From Shewanella piezotolerans WP3 (GTDB lineage Bacteria; Pseudomonadota; Gammaproteobacteria; Enterobacterales; Shewanellaceae), in the NCBI RefSeq assembly GCF_000014885.1, contig NC_011566.1, forward strand, positions 434,001 through 498,000: a stretch of DNA of 64,000 bases, in the 5' to 3' direction. Of the stretch, positions 8,800-18,392 are shown piece after piece. The notes beneath the pieces are model-generated. The model saw only the letters and a list, made by a program, of their open reading frames with translations. It searched no databases and was not told where the DNA came from. Numbering within the stretch: position 1 is the stretch's first letter; each line of letters starts with the position of its first letter. The translations under genes were made by a program, and so were the position numbers.

Positions 8800-9768
8800 T
8801 TAATTTGCTGCAAATTCATCAAAATAGTGTTCCACCATGGAACATTGTTCTTCAACGGTTACTAGCCGATTAAATTCGGCTCGAAAAGCGCGTTGTGATT
8901 CTTGGTTTAGGTACCATCCAACGTGCTTTCTTGCGAAACGAATGCCCTTATAATCGCCATACAATGCGTAAAGCATTTTAAGGTGCTCAAGCATCAATTG
9001 ACGCTTTTCATCCGTTTCAACGGGCGCTAGCTTATTACCTGTATCCAGATAATGTTGGATTTCCCTAAATATCCAAGGCCGTCCTTGAGCGCCCCGTCCT
9101 ATCATCAAAGCATCCACCCCAGTATAATCCAGCACAAAACGCGCTTTCTCTGGCGTTAAAATGTCTCCATTAGCGACAACAGGTATCGAGATCTGTTTTT
9201 TAATTGCTTTAATCGTGTCGTACTCGGCTTCGCCTTTATACATGCACTGCCGTGTTCTACCGTGAACGGCTAACGAGGCAATACCACAATTTTCCGCAAT
9301 CTGGGCAATATGAACACCATTCCTGTGCTCTGGGGCCCAACCCGTTCGAATTTTTAGCGTAACTGGCACATCCACTGCTGCTACCACTGCCTTTAGAATT
9401 GCTTCTACCTGCTGTGGATCTTGCAATAGCGCAGAACCCGCTAGCTTCTTATTCACTTTCTTTGCCGGACAGCCCATATTAATATCAATGATCTGAGCGC
9501 CTTGCTGTACGTTCACAGCGGCGGCATTCGCCATTAACTCAGGGTCTGAACCCGCAATTTGAACCGAACGTATCCCGTCTTCACCTGCATGTGTCATACG
9601 CAAGCGGCTTTTATCTGTATCCCAAACATCAGGATTTGATGAAAGCATCTCCGAAACCGCCATGGCTGCGCCATAACGAATGCAAAGATTTCTAAAGGGC
9701 TGGTCTGTGACGCCTGCCATTGGTGCCACGATCAGCTGATTTTTCAGTCGATAGGGTCCAATCTGCAT
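8800..9768 (-). CDS. dusB: tRNA-dihydrouridine synthase B
   Basis: Flavoenzyme of 322 aa that reduces specific uridines in the tRNA D-loop. The FMN-binding TIM barrel begins with LIVAPMAGVTDQPFR (about residues 13-27). The Dus signature QIIDINMGCPAKKVNKKLAG (about 93-112) contains the catalytic Cys, and MIGRGAQGRPWIF follows at about 222. Length and motifs match DusB, and the downstream fis gene confirms the assignment. First gene of the dusB-fis operon. Confidence 0.97.
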   Translation of the reverse strand: MQIGPYRLKNQLIVAPMAGVTDQPFRNLCIRYGAAMAVSEMLSSNPDVWDTDKSRLRMTHAGEDGIRSVQIAGSDPELMANAAAVNVQQGAQIIDINMGCPAKKVNKKLAGSALLQDPQQVEAILKAVVAAVDVPVTLKIRTGWAPEHRNGVHIAQIAENCGIASLAVHGRTRQCMYKGEAEYDTIKAIKKQISIPVVANGDILTPEKARFVLDYTGVDALMIGRGAQGRPWIFREIQHYLDTGNKLAPVETDEKRQLMLEHLKMLYALYGDYKGIRFARKHVGWYLNQESQRAFRAEFNRLVTVEEQCSMVEHYFDEFAAN

Positions 9769-9919
9769 TTATCAAATCACCTTGCTCGTCAAAGGGGCGC
9801 TATAGTACGCCTTTTTCAAGCCTGTGAAAAGGTCAATAAATGACCTGAGGGCAACTTTTTTGCTTGACTTTTGCTAGGTGCGAAGTCTGTCGCGGCGCAG
9901 AGTGCGCCGCGCAATACCG

Positions 9920-10801
9920 TTATTTGCGTATCCCTGTCAAGCGGCTCCAGTCGTCTTTGTGAGCAGGCGCGTCCATCTCGAACCATTGGCTGTAAAAGGC
10001 TGAAACCTCGTCAGCTTGCTCTTTTAATAGTCCTGAAAGTGCTAGCTGACCGCCGGGCTTTACTTTTTCGGCAATCAAAGGTGCCAATTCACGCAATGGT
10101 CCTGCAAGAATGTTGGCCACTAAGATATCGGCGATTAAGCCTTCTGGCTGATCTTCAGGTAGGTATAGTGCAAGTTGATCTTCAACACCATTGCGCTCAG
10201 CATTAGCTTTAGAGGCTTCAATCGCTTGGTAATCGATATCGACACCTGTCACTTTCTCTGCGCCAAGTTTGAGTGCTGCTACCGCTAAAATGCCTGAACC
10301 ACAACCAAAGTCGATGACGTCTTTATTACGGTAGTCGAGTCCATCTAGCCATTCTAAACACAGCGCTGTGGTTGGGTGAGTTCCAGTACCAAATGCCAAA
10401 CCGGGATCAAGAATAACGTTGACAGCAGTAGGGTCGGGAATTTCACGCCAGCTCGGGCAGATCCATAATCTGTCGCCAAACTTAATCGGATGGAAATTAT
10501 CCATCCATTCGCGTTCCCAGTCTTTATCTTCGACCTGCTCAATCTTGTGACTGAAGTTCTCGCCTAAATAAGGCAGTAACTTTAGCCGCTCAACCACTGG
10601 CACTAAATCATGGTCTGCTTCAAATAGAGCGATGATTACCGTGTGGTTCCACAGTGGTGTTTCACCTAAGGTTGGTTCATAAATAGGTGTGTCTTTACCG
10701 TCTTCGAACGTAATAGATATTGACCCTTCTTCCATCAGCTGATCGCTAAGTGCGTCTGCATGAGGACCGTCGGTATCAATTCTTAGTTGGATCCAAGGCA
10801 T
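9920..10801 (-). CDS. prmA: Ribosomal protein L11 methyltransferase
   Basis: PrmA, 293 aa (the E. coli length), trimethylates ribosomal protein L11 using S-adenosylmethionine. The N-terminal substrate domain begins MPWIQLRIDT. The methyltransferase half has the AdoMet motif VIDFGCGSGILAVAALKLGA (about 161-180), preceded by LDPGLAFGTGTHPTT, and the VANIL motif (about 230). It lies 151 bp upstream of dusB on the same strand, the usual Shewanella neighbourhood. Confidence 0.97.
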   Translation of the reverse strand: MPWIQLRIDTDGPHADALSDQLMEEGSISITFEDGKDTPIYEPTLGETPLWNHTVIIALFEADHDLVPVVERLKLLPYLGENFSHKIEQVEDKDWEREWMDNFHPIKFGDRLWICPSWREIPDPTAVNVILDPGLAFGTGTHPTTALCLEWLDGLDYRNKDVIDFGCGSGILAVAALKLGAEKVTGVDIDYQAIEASKANAERNGVEDQLALYLPEDQPEGLIADILVANILAGPLRELAPLIAEKVKPGGQLALSGLLKEQADEVSAFYSQWFEMDAPAHKDDWSRLTGIRK

Positions 10802-11068
10802 GAGAATTCTCGTTTGCTAGATATATCGCCGTATTGTATACCCAAACGAATAGAAGGTGCAGGATCTACAGGCAATATTCATGTTTTTACTTAACGATTC
10901 AACGGCTAAACGAAAGAGCAGTATTATTGTAAGTGCAAAAAATTAATATGATTTGTTTTGTTTGAAAGTGATGTTCAAGTTACTGAAACTTGGTGGTTAA
11001 ATGGTATTACCACTGTTTTTGTTTTACCCCCTTGTTTGTGATCTTGCTCTAATGATTAGCTGAAATAG

Positions 11069-11084
11069 GGTGAGCAAAGTCACG
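11069..11084 (+). promoter_or_regulatory. Candidate CRP-binding site upstream of frd operon
   Basis: GGTGAGCAAAGTCACG contains GTGA-N6-TCAC, the core of the CRP consensus TGTGA-N6-TCACA, about 90 bp before the first frd gene in a 370-bp intergenic region shared with divergent prmA. CRP is the main activator of anaerobic respiration genes in Shewanella, so a site here fits. The outer T and A of the consensus are not matched. Confidence 0.5.
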
Positions 11085-11171
11085 ATTGAAAATGGTGGTT
11101 CAACCTTGTGAGAAACAACTTGCTAGAGTGTAAATCCCACGACTAGGCATAAGATAAACAAGATAACCACC

Positions 11172-11876
11172 ATGTTAGCATCCTACATAAGCGCAAATGG
11201 ACACCCCGCCTCGGCAAAAGCGGACAAAATACAAAGCATCACCGGCGTATTGATGGGCTGCTTCTTATTAGCTCACCTGCATTTCGAATCTAGCATTTTA
11301 CTTGGCAAAGAAGCCTTTTATACCGTGGTGCAGTTTCTTGAGGGCGGAATGTTTAGCTCTACAGGCCACGGCTTTCCAATTGTGACTAAGGTCTTCTCGG
11401 TATTTATGTTGCTGGTGGTGATGGCTCATGCTGCAGTGGCATTACGTCGTTTTCCTGCGCAATTAGGTCAGTGGCGCGCACTGAGACGGCATATGTCCGT
11501 GATTAACCATAAAGATAGTCATGCGTGGTTCTGGCAGCTAGCGACTGGTTTCGTGCTGTTTTTCCTAGTCCCTGTACATCTTTTTACCATGATCGCTAAC
11601 CCTGAAATCGGCCCTCATCTTTCTGCTGAGCGTGTTTACCACCAAAACGCGTGGTTGCTGTATGCCTTATTGCTGCCAGCGGTAGTGATCCACGCCATGG
11701 TCGGTTTGTACCGTGTCGCAGTTAAATGGGGCTTAACCACCAAGCGCACTGCACTGCGAAAACTGGCGAAAGGATTGATCATTTACCTTATCGTTATTGG
11801 CATTCTTAGTTTGATTTCATACTTAATCATTGGCAGCGATTTGAGCATGCCGGTGGAGGCGTATCGACCAAGTTAA
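11172..11876 (+). CDS. frdC: Fumarate reductase cytochrome b subunit (first copy)
   Basis: Dihaem membrane subunit of a Wolinella-type quinol:fumarate reductase, 234 aa with five hydrophobic helices. The four expected haem-ligand histidines are H35, H86, H136 and H174, spaced 51, 50 and 38 residues apart (49, 50 and 39 in Wolinella FrdC). E57 lies where the menaquinol-site Glu66 of Wolinella would be. The position two residues before the last haem ligand, Glu180 in Wolinella, is Val172 here. A second, different FrdC follows 149 bp later, then FrdA and FrdB, so the operon encodes two membrane anchors for one catalytic pair. Confidence 0.87.
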   Translation: MLASYISANGHPASAKADKIQSITGVLMGCFLLAHLHFESSILLGKEAFYTVVQFLEGGMFSSTGHGFPIVTKVFSVFMLLVVMAHAAVALRRFPAQLGQWRALRRHMSVINHKDSHAWFWQLATGFVLFFLVPVHLFTMIANPEIGPHLSAERVYHQNAWLLYALLLPAVVIHAMVGLYRVAVKWGLTTKRTALRKLAKGLIIYLIVIGILSLISYLIIGSDLSMPVEAYRPS

Positions 11877-12025
11877 CAGCGGTTTTTAATGCCTTAACAG
11901 ATAAATTAGCTGTCGCTGGATTAATCACTTCTTTGTTGATCTATCTCACTGTTGGAAAGTTATTTGTGAGCGACATTGGTAACAGTGTCGTTATGCGAAA
12001 ATCAACAACATGAATAGGGAAGCGA

Positions 12026-12703
12026 ATGAGAATAATAAAAAATCGCGAAAAGCTAAGCGGCTGGCTTGATATCAGCCAAAGCGCAAGTGGAGTGGTGTTA
12101 GCAGTGTTTCTGTGGACTCACTTGTTACTAGTCTCATCGATTTTATTCGGTGAGGAAGCGATGACATGGGTCGCCAAAACCATGGAGCTGAGTTTCTTAT
12201 CGGCTGACGGTCATGGCTACCCTTGGGTCGTCACTATCATGGCCATGGCTATTGCGGTTATCGCTTTGCTGCACGTGTTGGTTGCTGTACATAAGATGCC
12301 GCTTAATTTTCGTCAGCAAAAAGCGTTAAAACAGCAGCTAAATCTGGTCAATCACGGGGATACCCGTTTATGGGTTTGGCAAGCAGTGACCGGCGCAGTG
12401 ATTTTCTTATTGCTGCCAGTGCATTTGTGGTTGATAGGCGCAGCACCTGAAACCATAGGGCCATTTGGTAGCGCCGCTAGGATTTGGCAGCAAGGTGTTT
12501 GGCTACTTTATCTGCCGCTACTGCTTTGTGTTGAACTGCATGCGGCGATAGGGGTGTATCGAGTCGCTGTAAAGTGGGGCGCGGTTAGAGATCTCAATAG
12601 CCGTAGTCGGCTGAAAAAGATTAAGAGCATTGTTAGCGTCATTTTCATTGTGGTGGGAATAGCGTCTCTGTTGGCATTTTTGCCCTACGCAAATGTGCAA
12701 TAG
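12026..12703 (+). CDS. Fumarate reductase cytochrome b subunit (second copy)
   Basis: A 225-aa paralogue of the preceding gene with the same fold: five hydrophobic helices and histidines H32, H83, H133 and H172 at spacings of 51, 50 and 39. E54 matches the menaquinol-site Glu. Unlike the first copy it has Glu170 two residues before the last haem ligand, the place of Glu180 of the Wolinella transmembrane proton E-pathway. The copies share stretches such as VYRVAVKWG or LYRVAVKWG and a GHG motif in the first periplasmic loop. It may form an alternative or joint anchor with FrdAB. Confidence 0.85.
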   Translation: MRIIKNREKLSGWLDISQSASGVVLAVFLWTHLLLVSSILFGEEAMTWVAKTMELSFLSADGHGYPWVVTIMAMAIAVIALLHVLVAVHKMPLNFRQQKALKQQLNLVNHGDTRLWVWQAVTGAVIFLLLPVHLWLIGAAPETIGPFGSAARIWQQGVWLLYLPLLLCVELHAAIGVYRVAVKWGAVRDLNSRSRLKKIKSIVSVIFIVVGIASLLAFLPYANVQ

Positions 12704-12786
12704 ATAGATTTGATTAACAGCGCTTAGCCATCTGGCTGAGCAAAACAAGTAACTGGATAAACTCTGCACCCGCTTAAGGAGCACGT

Positions 12787-14784
12787 GTGAAACTGATATA
12801 TACCGATTCGTTAGTGATCGGCGCTGGACTTGCTGGATTACGAGTCGCTATCGCGTCTAAAGAGCGCGGGCTAGATACTGTTGTGTTGTCACTTATTCCT
12901 GCCAAACGGTCGCACTCGGCAGCAGCGCAAGGTGGCATGCAAGCAAGTCTGGGCAATACCGTCAAAGGCATGGGTGATGATGAAGATGTGCATTTCCAAG
13001 ATACGGTCAAGGGATCGGACTGGGGCTGCGATCAAGATGTGGCACGTATGTTCGCCCATTGTGCACCCAAAGCGGTACGTGAGCTGGCAAATTGGGGAGT
13101 ACCTTGGACTCGAGTCACTAAAGGGCCGCGACAAGTGGTGGTTAATGCCGAGAAAGTCACCATTGAGGAAGCTGAAGCGGCGCATGGTCTAATTAACGCG
13201 CGTGACTTTGGTGGCACCAAGAAATGGCGTACTTGCTATACCGCAGATGGCACTGGGCACTCCTTATTGTATGCCGTTGATAACAAAGCTATCTCGATGG
13301 ATATTCCCGTGCATGAGCGTATGGAAGCTTTGTCGCTGATTCATGACGGTAAGCGTTGTCATGGTGTGGTTGCGCGTTGTTTGGTCACAGGTGAATTGCG
13401 CGCTTATGTGGCTAAGTCGACTACCATTGCTACCGGTGGCTATGGCCGCTTATATGAAGTCTCTACCAATGCGATTATCTGTGAAGGCATCGGCCAAGCC
13501 TTAGCGCTAGAAACTGGTGTTGCCAAACTGGGTAATATGGAAGCGGTGCAGTTCCATCCTACAGCTATTGTGCCTGTTGGTATTTTAACGACAGAAGGTT
13601 GTCGAGGTGATGGCGGTTTATTACGTGATAAAGATGGTCATCGCTTTATGCCGGACTATGAGCCTGAAAAGAAAGAGCTCGCTTCACGGGATGTGGTTTC
13701 ACGCCGAATGACAGAGCATATGCGCAAAGGCAAGGGCGTTGATAGTCCTTACGGACCGCATTTGTGGCTTGATATTACGCTGCTGGGCCGTAAGCATGTT
13801 GAAGCTAACCTGCGTGAAGTTAAAGAGATCTGTGAGAATTTCTTAGGCATCGACCCTGCTAAAGACTGGATCCCTGTGAGGCCGACTCAACATTATTCAA
13901 TGGGAGGTATTCGCACCGATGCTACTGGGCAAAACCCGCAGCTTAAAGGTTTGTTTAGTGTTGGTGAGGCTGCATGTTGGGATATGCATGGCTTTAACCG
14001 TCTTGGTGGTAATTCATTGGCTGAAACCGTCGTCGGCGGCATGATTATCGGTAAGTATGTCGCTGATTTCTGTCAGCAGAACACGTTAGAGATAGACACT
14101 GGCTTAGCGGAGTCTTTTGTCGCGAAAGTGCAAACTGAGATCGACACCTTAGTCGATGGCGACGGCAGTGAAAATCCGTTTGAACTTAAACAGCAGATGC
14201 AGCGCATCATGATGGATTATGTGGGTATTTTCCGCAATGGCCCAGAGTTAGATAAAGCGGTGAGTGAGTTACAAGCGTTATTGAAACGCGCCAATGCGTT
14301 AGGGCTTAAATGTAAGAAGCGTCATGCTAACCCTGAGCTTGTCGAAGCATTGCGAGTTAAACGTATGCTCAAAGTCGCATTAACCGTTGCTGCAGGGGCT
14401 GCTGCTCGCACAGAGAGCCGCGGAGCACATGCCCGTGAAGATTTCCCTCAACGCAACGATAAAGACTGGCTGAGTCGTACATTAGCGAGTTGGCCAGATG
14501 CTGAGGCATTGTCACCTCAGCTCGATTACGAGCAGCTTGACGTGATGAAGATGGAGTTGCCGCCGGGATACCGTGGTTACGGTATTGATAATGCAATCGC
14601 CCACCCAGATACAGAGAAGCGCGAACAGCAGATAACAGATATTTTGGACGATCTAGGCGAAGGTGCCGATCGCCATGAGCGACAAAGTGCACTTATGCCG
14701 TTTGAAGTGCCAGAGTCATTAACACCTAAGAATGAACGTTTGAGTGAAATGCTAGAACAGCAAGTTGCAGGAGAGGCCCAATGA
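12787..14784 (+). CDS. frdA: Fumarate reductase flavoprotein subunit
   Basis: Catalytic FAD subunit of 665 aa, close to Wolinella FrdA. The start is GTG with AAGGAG 6 bp upstream. The dinucleotide motif VIGAGLAGLRVAI (about 10-22) is followed by RSHSAAAQGGMQAS, in which His43 is the covalent FAD attachment site, as in Wolinella. FHPTAIVP and GCRGDGGLL (about 256-280) are substrate-site motifs, and the capping-domain Arg lies in SRDVVSRRM. The 3' end overlaps frdB by 4 bp (ATGA), showing translational coupling. It reduces fumarate to succinate on the cytoplasmic side of the membrane. Confidence 0.95.
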   Translation: MKLIYTDSLVIGAGLAGLRVAIASKERGLDTVVLSLIPAKRSHSAAAQGGMQASLGNTVKGMGDDEDVHFQDTVKGSDWGCDQDVARMFAHCAPKAVRELANWGVPWTRVTKGPRQVVVNAEKVTIEEAEAAHGLINARDFGGTKKWRTCYTADGTGHSLLYAVDNKAISMDIPVHERMEALSLIHDGKRCHGVVARCLVTGELRAYVAKSTTIATGGYGRLYEVSTNAIICEGIGQALALETGVAKLGNMEAVQFHPTAIVPVGILTTEGCRGDGGLLRDKDGHRFMPDYEPEKKELASRDVVSRRMTEHMRKGKGVDSPYGPHLWLDITLLGRKHVEANLREVKEICENFLGIDPAKDWIPVRPTQHYSMGGIRTDATGQNPQLKGLFSVGEAACWDMHGFNRLGGNSLAETVVGGMIIGKYVADFCQQNTLEIDTGLAESFVAKVQTEIDTLVDGDGSENPFELKQQMQRIMMDYVGIFRNGPELDKAVSELQALLKRANALGLKCKKRHANPELVEALRVKRMLKVALTVAAGAAARTESRGAHAREDFPQRNDKDWLSRTLASWPDAEALSPQLDYEQLDVMKMELPPGYRGYGIDNAIAHPDTEKREQQITDILDDLGEGADRHERQSALMPFEVPESLTPKNERLSEMLEQQVAGEAQ

Positions 14785-15524
14785 GCCAAGAAGCCACAAA
14801 AGGCCGTATGTTAACCTTTAATATCTTTCGTTATGACCCTCAAGAGCCGGGTGATAAGCCAAAAATGGTGAAATACCAGCTCGAGGAAACACCGGGAATG
14901 ACGGTATTTATTGCGCTGAATCGTTTGCGTGAGGAGCAAGATACCTCGCTGCAGTTCGACTTTGTTTGCCGTGCTGGTATTTGTGGTAGCTGCGCAATGG
15001 TGATCAATGGTTTTCCTACTTTGGCTTGCCGCACTTTAACCAGTAAATACCCTAAAGGTGAGATCATGTTGATGCCATTGCCAGGGTTTGAATTGATTGG
15101 CGATCTGTCGGTGAACACAGGTAAGTTTATGCGTGAACTCGCTGAACGCTTGAAGCTTTGGTTACACCCTATCAGTGATGACATTGACGTGCATCGTTTA
15201 GAAGCTCCTATGGATCCTGCAGAAGCCGCTAAGCTTTATGAGTTAGAGCGCTGCGTAGAGTGTGGCGTTTGTGTATCAGCCTGTGCGACGGCGCAGATGC
15301 GAGACACTTTTGTCGGTGCGGTTGGCATGATGAAGTTGGCACGCTTTGAGCTCGATAGCCGAGATGGCCGTGAGCTTGAAGATTTTTACCATGTGATAGG
15401 AAATCAAGATGGTGTCTTTGGCTGTATGACGCTGCTGGGCTGTCAAGACAACTGTCCAAAAGATCTGCCGCACATGCAGCAGATAGCCTATCTAAGACGT
15501 AAGATGGCGGTGACATTAGTTTGA
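14781..15524 (+). CDS. frdB: Fumarate reductase iron-sulfur subunit
   Basis: A 247-aa electron-transfer subunit. The N-terminal ferredoxin domain holds the [2Fe-2S] Cys motif CRAGICGSCAMVINGFPTLA plus a further C (about 60-81). The C-terminal domain has CVECGVCVSACA (about 157) and GCMTLLGCQDNCPKDLP (about 212) for the [4Fe-4S] and [3Fe-4S] clusters. It passes electrons from the FrdC haems to FrdA. Last gene of the frdCCAB operon, with a terminator 24 bp downstream. Confidence 0.95.
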   Translation: MSQEATKGRMLTFNIFRYDPQEPGDKPKMVKYQLEETPGMTVFIALNRLREEQDTSLQFDFVCRAGICGSCAMVINGFPTLACRTLTSKYPKGEIMLMPLPGFELIGDLSVNTGKFMRELAERLKLWLHPISDDIDVHRLEAPMDPAEAAKLYELERCVECGVCVSACATAQMRDTFVGAVGMMKLARFELDSRDGRELEDFYHVIGNQDGVFGCMTLLGCQDNCPKDLPHMQQIAYLRRKMAVTLV

Positions 15525-15545
15525 GGCTAATTTTGCTTTAAGAAA

Positions 15546-15570
15546 GGGCCTGCATAAGCAGGCTTTTTTG
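15546..15570 (+). terminator. Terminator of the frd operon
   Basis: GCCTGC-ATAA-GCAGGC followed by six T, starting 24 bp after the frdB stop codon. A clean intrinsic terminator. Confidence 0.92.
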
Positions 15571-15659
15571 TGGATGAAGTTTAGCGCTCGATTATACAGA
15601 TTGGTATTATCTATAATTTAATTATAATCAGATGATATTTATAAGCGGAATGTTGAATA

Positions 15660-17057
15660 ATGCAGCTAAATGATTTAACTCTTTTTGTTAGAGTTGCCGA
15701 TTGCGGTAGCTTAACTGCTGCGGCGGTGGAGCTTGATATTTCCACTGCAGTAGCGAGCGCGGGCCTTAAAAGGCTAGAAAAAGAGCTTGGTACCTCACTA
15801 TTTATCCGCAGTACTCGCAGCCTTAGATTGACAGATGCTGGCGAGCGTTACCTGATCCATTGCAGGAGTGCGCTTGCTGATCTTGATATGGGGCAGCGTG
15901 CAATTACTTCGAGCCTTGCTGAAATATCCGGCTCTATCAGCCTAGCAGTGCCATCAGATGTGGGCCGTAATGTGGTACTTTCATGGCTGGATGATTTTCT
16001 TTCTGAGTATCCTGAACTTAATCTTCGGCTGCATATCGGCGATAACTTATCAGACTTTTATCGCGATAAAATTGATGTCGCATTACGATCGGGTAAACCA
16101 AAAGATTCATCGCTGGTGGCATTTAAAATTTGTAATTCTAGCCGTGTGTTATGCGCTTCACCTGAGTATATTGAGCGAGTAGGCGCTGTGACCTCATTAG
16201 AACAGTTGCAACAACATAACTGTTTATTCTTTATGTTGGACGAGCGTACTCATGACCAATGGTTCTTTAGCCGTGATGGCCAGAAACATAAAGTGCGGGT
16301 AACTTCTAATCGCACTTGCAATGATGCTGATGTCGCCAGGCGCTGGGCAGTAGCAGGTCAAGGTGTTGTTTATAAGTCTTGGTTAGATTTAACGGATGAT
16401 ATTGATGCAGGGCGACTTGTGCCAATGCTCACTGAGTTCGCTGGTGAGGAGGCTGATTTATATCTAGTTTGCCCCGGACGTGAGCATGTTACGCCTGTAG
16501 TTTTATTGCTTAGAGACATGCTTAGAGATCACTGCAAAGCTTGGCTAGCAAGGACTAAAGATCGCTGTTTAAAAGACACTTCTGCAAAGCTTCCTGTAAA
16601 GGTTATTAGGCCAGCTGAACAGGCTGACTTAACCACAGTACAAGCTTTAGCAAGAGAGACGATAGATAAGTGCTATCGTTCATTTCTAGGTGATGAGGGC
16701 GTTGACTGGTTTATCAATGGCGGTGGCAGCGACAAAGAGATTGTTGAGCATCTTGCCAATATTATTGTGCTTGAAGTTGACAGCGTTATCGTTGGTTACT
16801 GCGCCGCAGAAGAGGGCTTCATCCATATACTGATGATAAGTCCTCAGTGGCAAGGAGCGAGCTTGGGTGCTTACTTATTAGCACAAGTTGAGAAAATGCA
16901 ACAAGCTGCAGGCTATGAGCATTTGCGTCTAGAAACCTTTAAGGGCAATCAACAAGCACTTAGTTTTTATCATAAGCAGGGCTGGTCGATTAGCCGCGAA
17001 GAGCAAGATGAATCCTTTGGCTTTGTTAGGGTCTCTATGCGCAAGATACTCGAATGA
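15660..17057 (+). CDS. LysR-family regulator fused to a GNAT acetyltransferase
   Basis: A 465-aa two-part protein. Residues 1-60 are a LysR helix-turn-helix (LNDLTLFVRVADCGSLTAAA, then RLEKELGTSLFIRSTRSLRL). Residues about 90-300 are a LysR ligand-binding domain. Normal LysR proteins end there, but the frame continues into a complete GNAT domain (about 315-465) that begins PVKVIRPAEQADLTTVQALA. The acetyl-CoA site is SPQWQGASLGAYLLAQVE, followed by LETFKGNQQALSFYHKQGW. There is no stop or internal start signal between the parts. The enzyme half might acetylate a small molecule sensed by the LysR half; this is inference. A shared terminator separates it from rho. Confidence 0.87.
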   Translation: MQLNDLTLFVRVADCGSLTAAAVELDISTAVASAGLKRLEKELGTSLFIRSTRSLRLTDAGERYLIHCRSALADLDMGQRAITSSLAEISGSISLAVPSDVGRNVVLSWLDDFLSEYPELNLRLHIGDNLSDFYRDKIDVALRSGKPKDSSLVAFKICNSSRVLCASPEYIERVGAVTSLEQLQQHNCLFFMLDERTHDQWFFSRDGQKHKVRVTSNRTCNDADVARRWAVAGQGVVYKSWLDLTDDIDAGRLVPMLTEFAGEEADLYLVCPGREHVTPVVLLLRDMLRDHCKAWLARTKDRCLKDTSAKLPVKVIRPAEQADLTTVQALARETIDKCYRSFLGDEGVDWFINGGGSDKEIVEHLANIIVLEVDSVIVGYCAAEEGFIHILMISPQWQGASLGAYLLAQVEKMQQAAGYEHLRLETFKGNQQALSFYHKQGWSISREEQDESFGFVRVSMRKILE

Positions 17058-17075
17058 GTTAAAAAGTTGCAAGCA

Positions 17076-17105
17076 CAAAAAAACCGCATCGAGTGCGGTT
17101 TTTTA
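17076..17105. terminator. Bidirectional terminator between LysR-GNAT gene and rho
   Basis: AAAAAAACCGCA-TCGAG-TGCGGTTTTTT: A-tract, 5-bp GC stem and T-tract, symmetric, between two convergent genes, so it can end both transcripts. Confidence 0.9.
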
Positions 17106-17126
17106 GTTTATTAACTCGCTTAAGAT

Positions 17127-18392
17127 TTAAGTCTTAGCGCGCTTCATCGCAGTGAAGAACTCATCGTTAGTCTTGGTCATTGCCAATTTGTCGATTAGGA
17201 ATTCCATACCAGTCACTTCATCCATTGGGTTCAAGATTTTACGCAAGATCCACATTTTTTGAAGTTCATCTGGAGTGGTTAGCTTCTCTTCACGGCGAGT
17301 ACCAGAGCGATTGAAATCAATTGCTGGGAATACACGCTTTTCAGCGGCTTTACGCGACAGGTGTAACTCTTGGTTACCTGTACCTTTAAACTCTTCGTAA
17401 ATCACTTCGTCCATCTTAGAACCAGTATCAACAAGCGCTGTTGCGATAATGGTTAGGCTGCCGCCATGTTCGATGTTACGAGCTGCACCGAAGAAGCGCT
17501 TAGGACGGTGTAGTGCGTTAGCGTCAACACCACCGGTAAGAACTTTACCCGATGATGGAATAACAGTGTTATAGGCACGTGCTAGACGAGTAATCGAGTC
17601 GAGCAGAATGACGACGTCTTTCTTATGCTCAACAAGACGTTTAGCTTTTTCAATCACCATCTCAGCAACTTGTACGTGACGGCTTGCTGGCTCGTCAAAA
17701 GTAGAAGCAATAACTTCACCTTTAACCATGCGCTGCATCTCGGTAACTTCTTCAGGACGTTCGTCAATTAGCAGTACCATCAATACAACGTCTGGATTGT
17801 TGTAAGTGATGCTTTGCGCCATGTTCTGCAGTAATAGTGTTTTACCTGCTTTTGGAGGCGCAACAATCAAACCACGTTGACCTTTACCAACTGGCGAACA
17901 TAAATCCAGAATACGTGAGGTAATATCTTCTGTAGAACCATTACCGCGCTCCATGCGTAATCGCTCTTCGGCATGCAGTGGGGTTAAGTTTTCAAAAAGG
18001 ATTTTATTACGAGAGTTTTCTGGACGATCGAAGTTGACCTCAGTCACTTTCAATAGTGCAAAATAACGCTCACCATCTTTAGGTGGGCGGATCTTGCCGA
18101 AGATAGTATCACCTGTACGCATGTTAAAGCGGCGAATTTGGCTTGGTGATACATAAATATCATCTGGACCCGCTAAGTAAGACCCATCAGAGCTACGTAG
18201 GAAACCAAAACCGTCTTGTAGGATCTCTAATACGCCGCCACCGAAAATATCTTCACCGCTTTTGGCGTGGGCTTTTAAGATCGAGAAAATAATGTCCTGT
18301 TTACGAGCACGGGCCATATTTTCGAGCTTCATGTCTTGGGCTAGTTGTACTAAATCTGAAATCGATGTGTCTTTTAATTCTGATAAATTCAT
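17127..18392 (-). CDS. rho: Transcription termination factor Rho
   Basis: RNA-dependent ATPase and helicase of 421 aa (E. coli 419). N-terminal Rho domain (MNLSELKDTSISDLVQLA) and RNA-binding cold-shock-like domain (about 50-125) with GFGFLRSSDGSYL. The ATPase core has the P-loop GLIVAPPKAGKTLLLQ (about 172-187), the Walker B VILLDSITRLARAYN (about 261), and the Q-loop/R-loop SSGKVLTGGVDANALHRPKRF. About 500 bp of upstream DNA is available for the long leader through which rho is usually autoregulated, although part of it is occupied by a repeat element. Confidence 0.98.
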   Translation of the reverse strand: MNLSELKDTSISDLVQLAQDMKLENMARARKQDIIFSILKAHAKSGEDIFGGGVLEILQDGFGFLRSSDGSYLAGPDDIYVSPSQIRRFNMRTGDTIFGKIRPPKDGERYFALLKVTEVNFDRPENSRNKILFENLTPLHAEERLRMERGNGSTEDITSRILDLCSPVGKGQRGLIVAPPKAGKTLLLQNMAQSITYNNPDVVLMVLLIDERPEEVTEMQRMVKGEVIASTFDEPASRHVQVAEMVIEKAKRLVEHKKDVVILLDSITRLARAYNTVIPSSGKVLTGGVDANALHRPKRFFGAARNIEHGGSLTIIATALVDTGSKMDEVIYEEFKGTGNQELHLSRKAAEKRVFPAIDFNRSGTRREEKLTTPDELQKMWILRKILNPMDEVTGMEFLIDKLAMTKTNDEFFTAMKRAKT

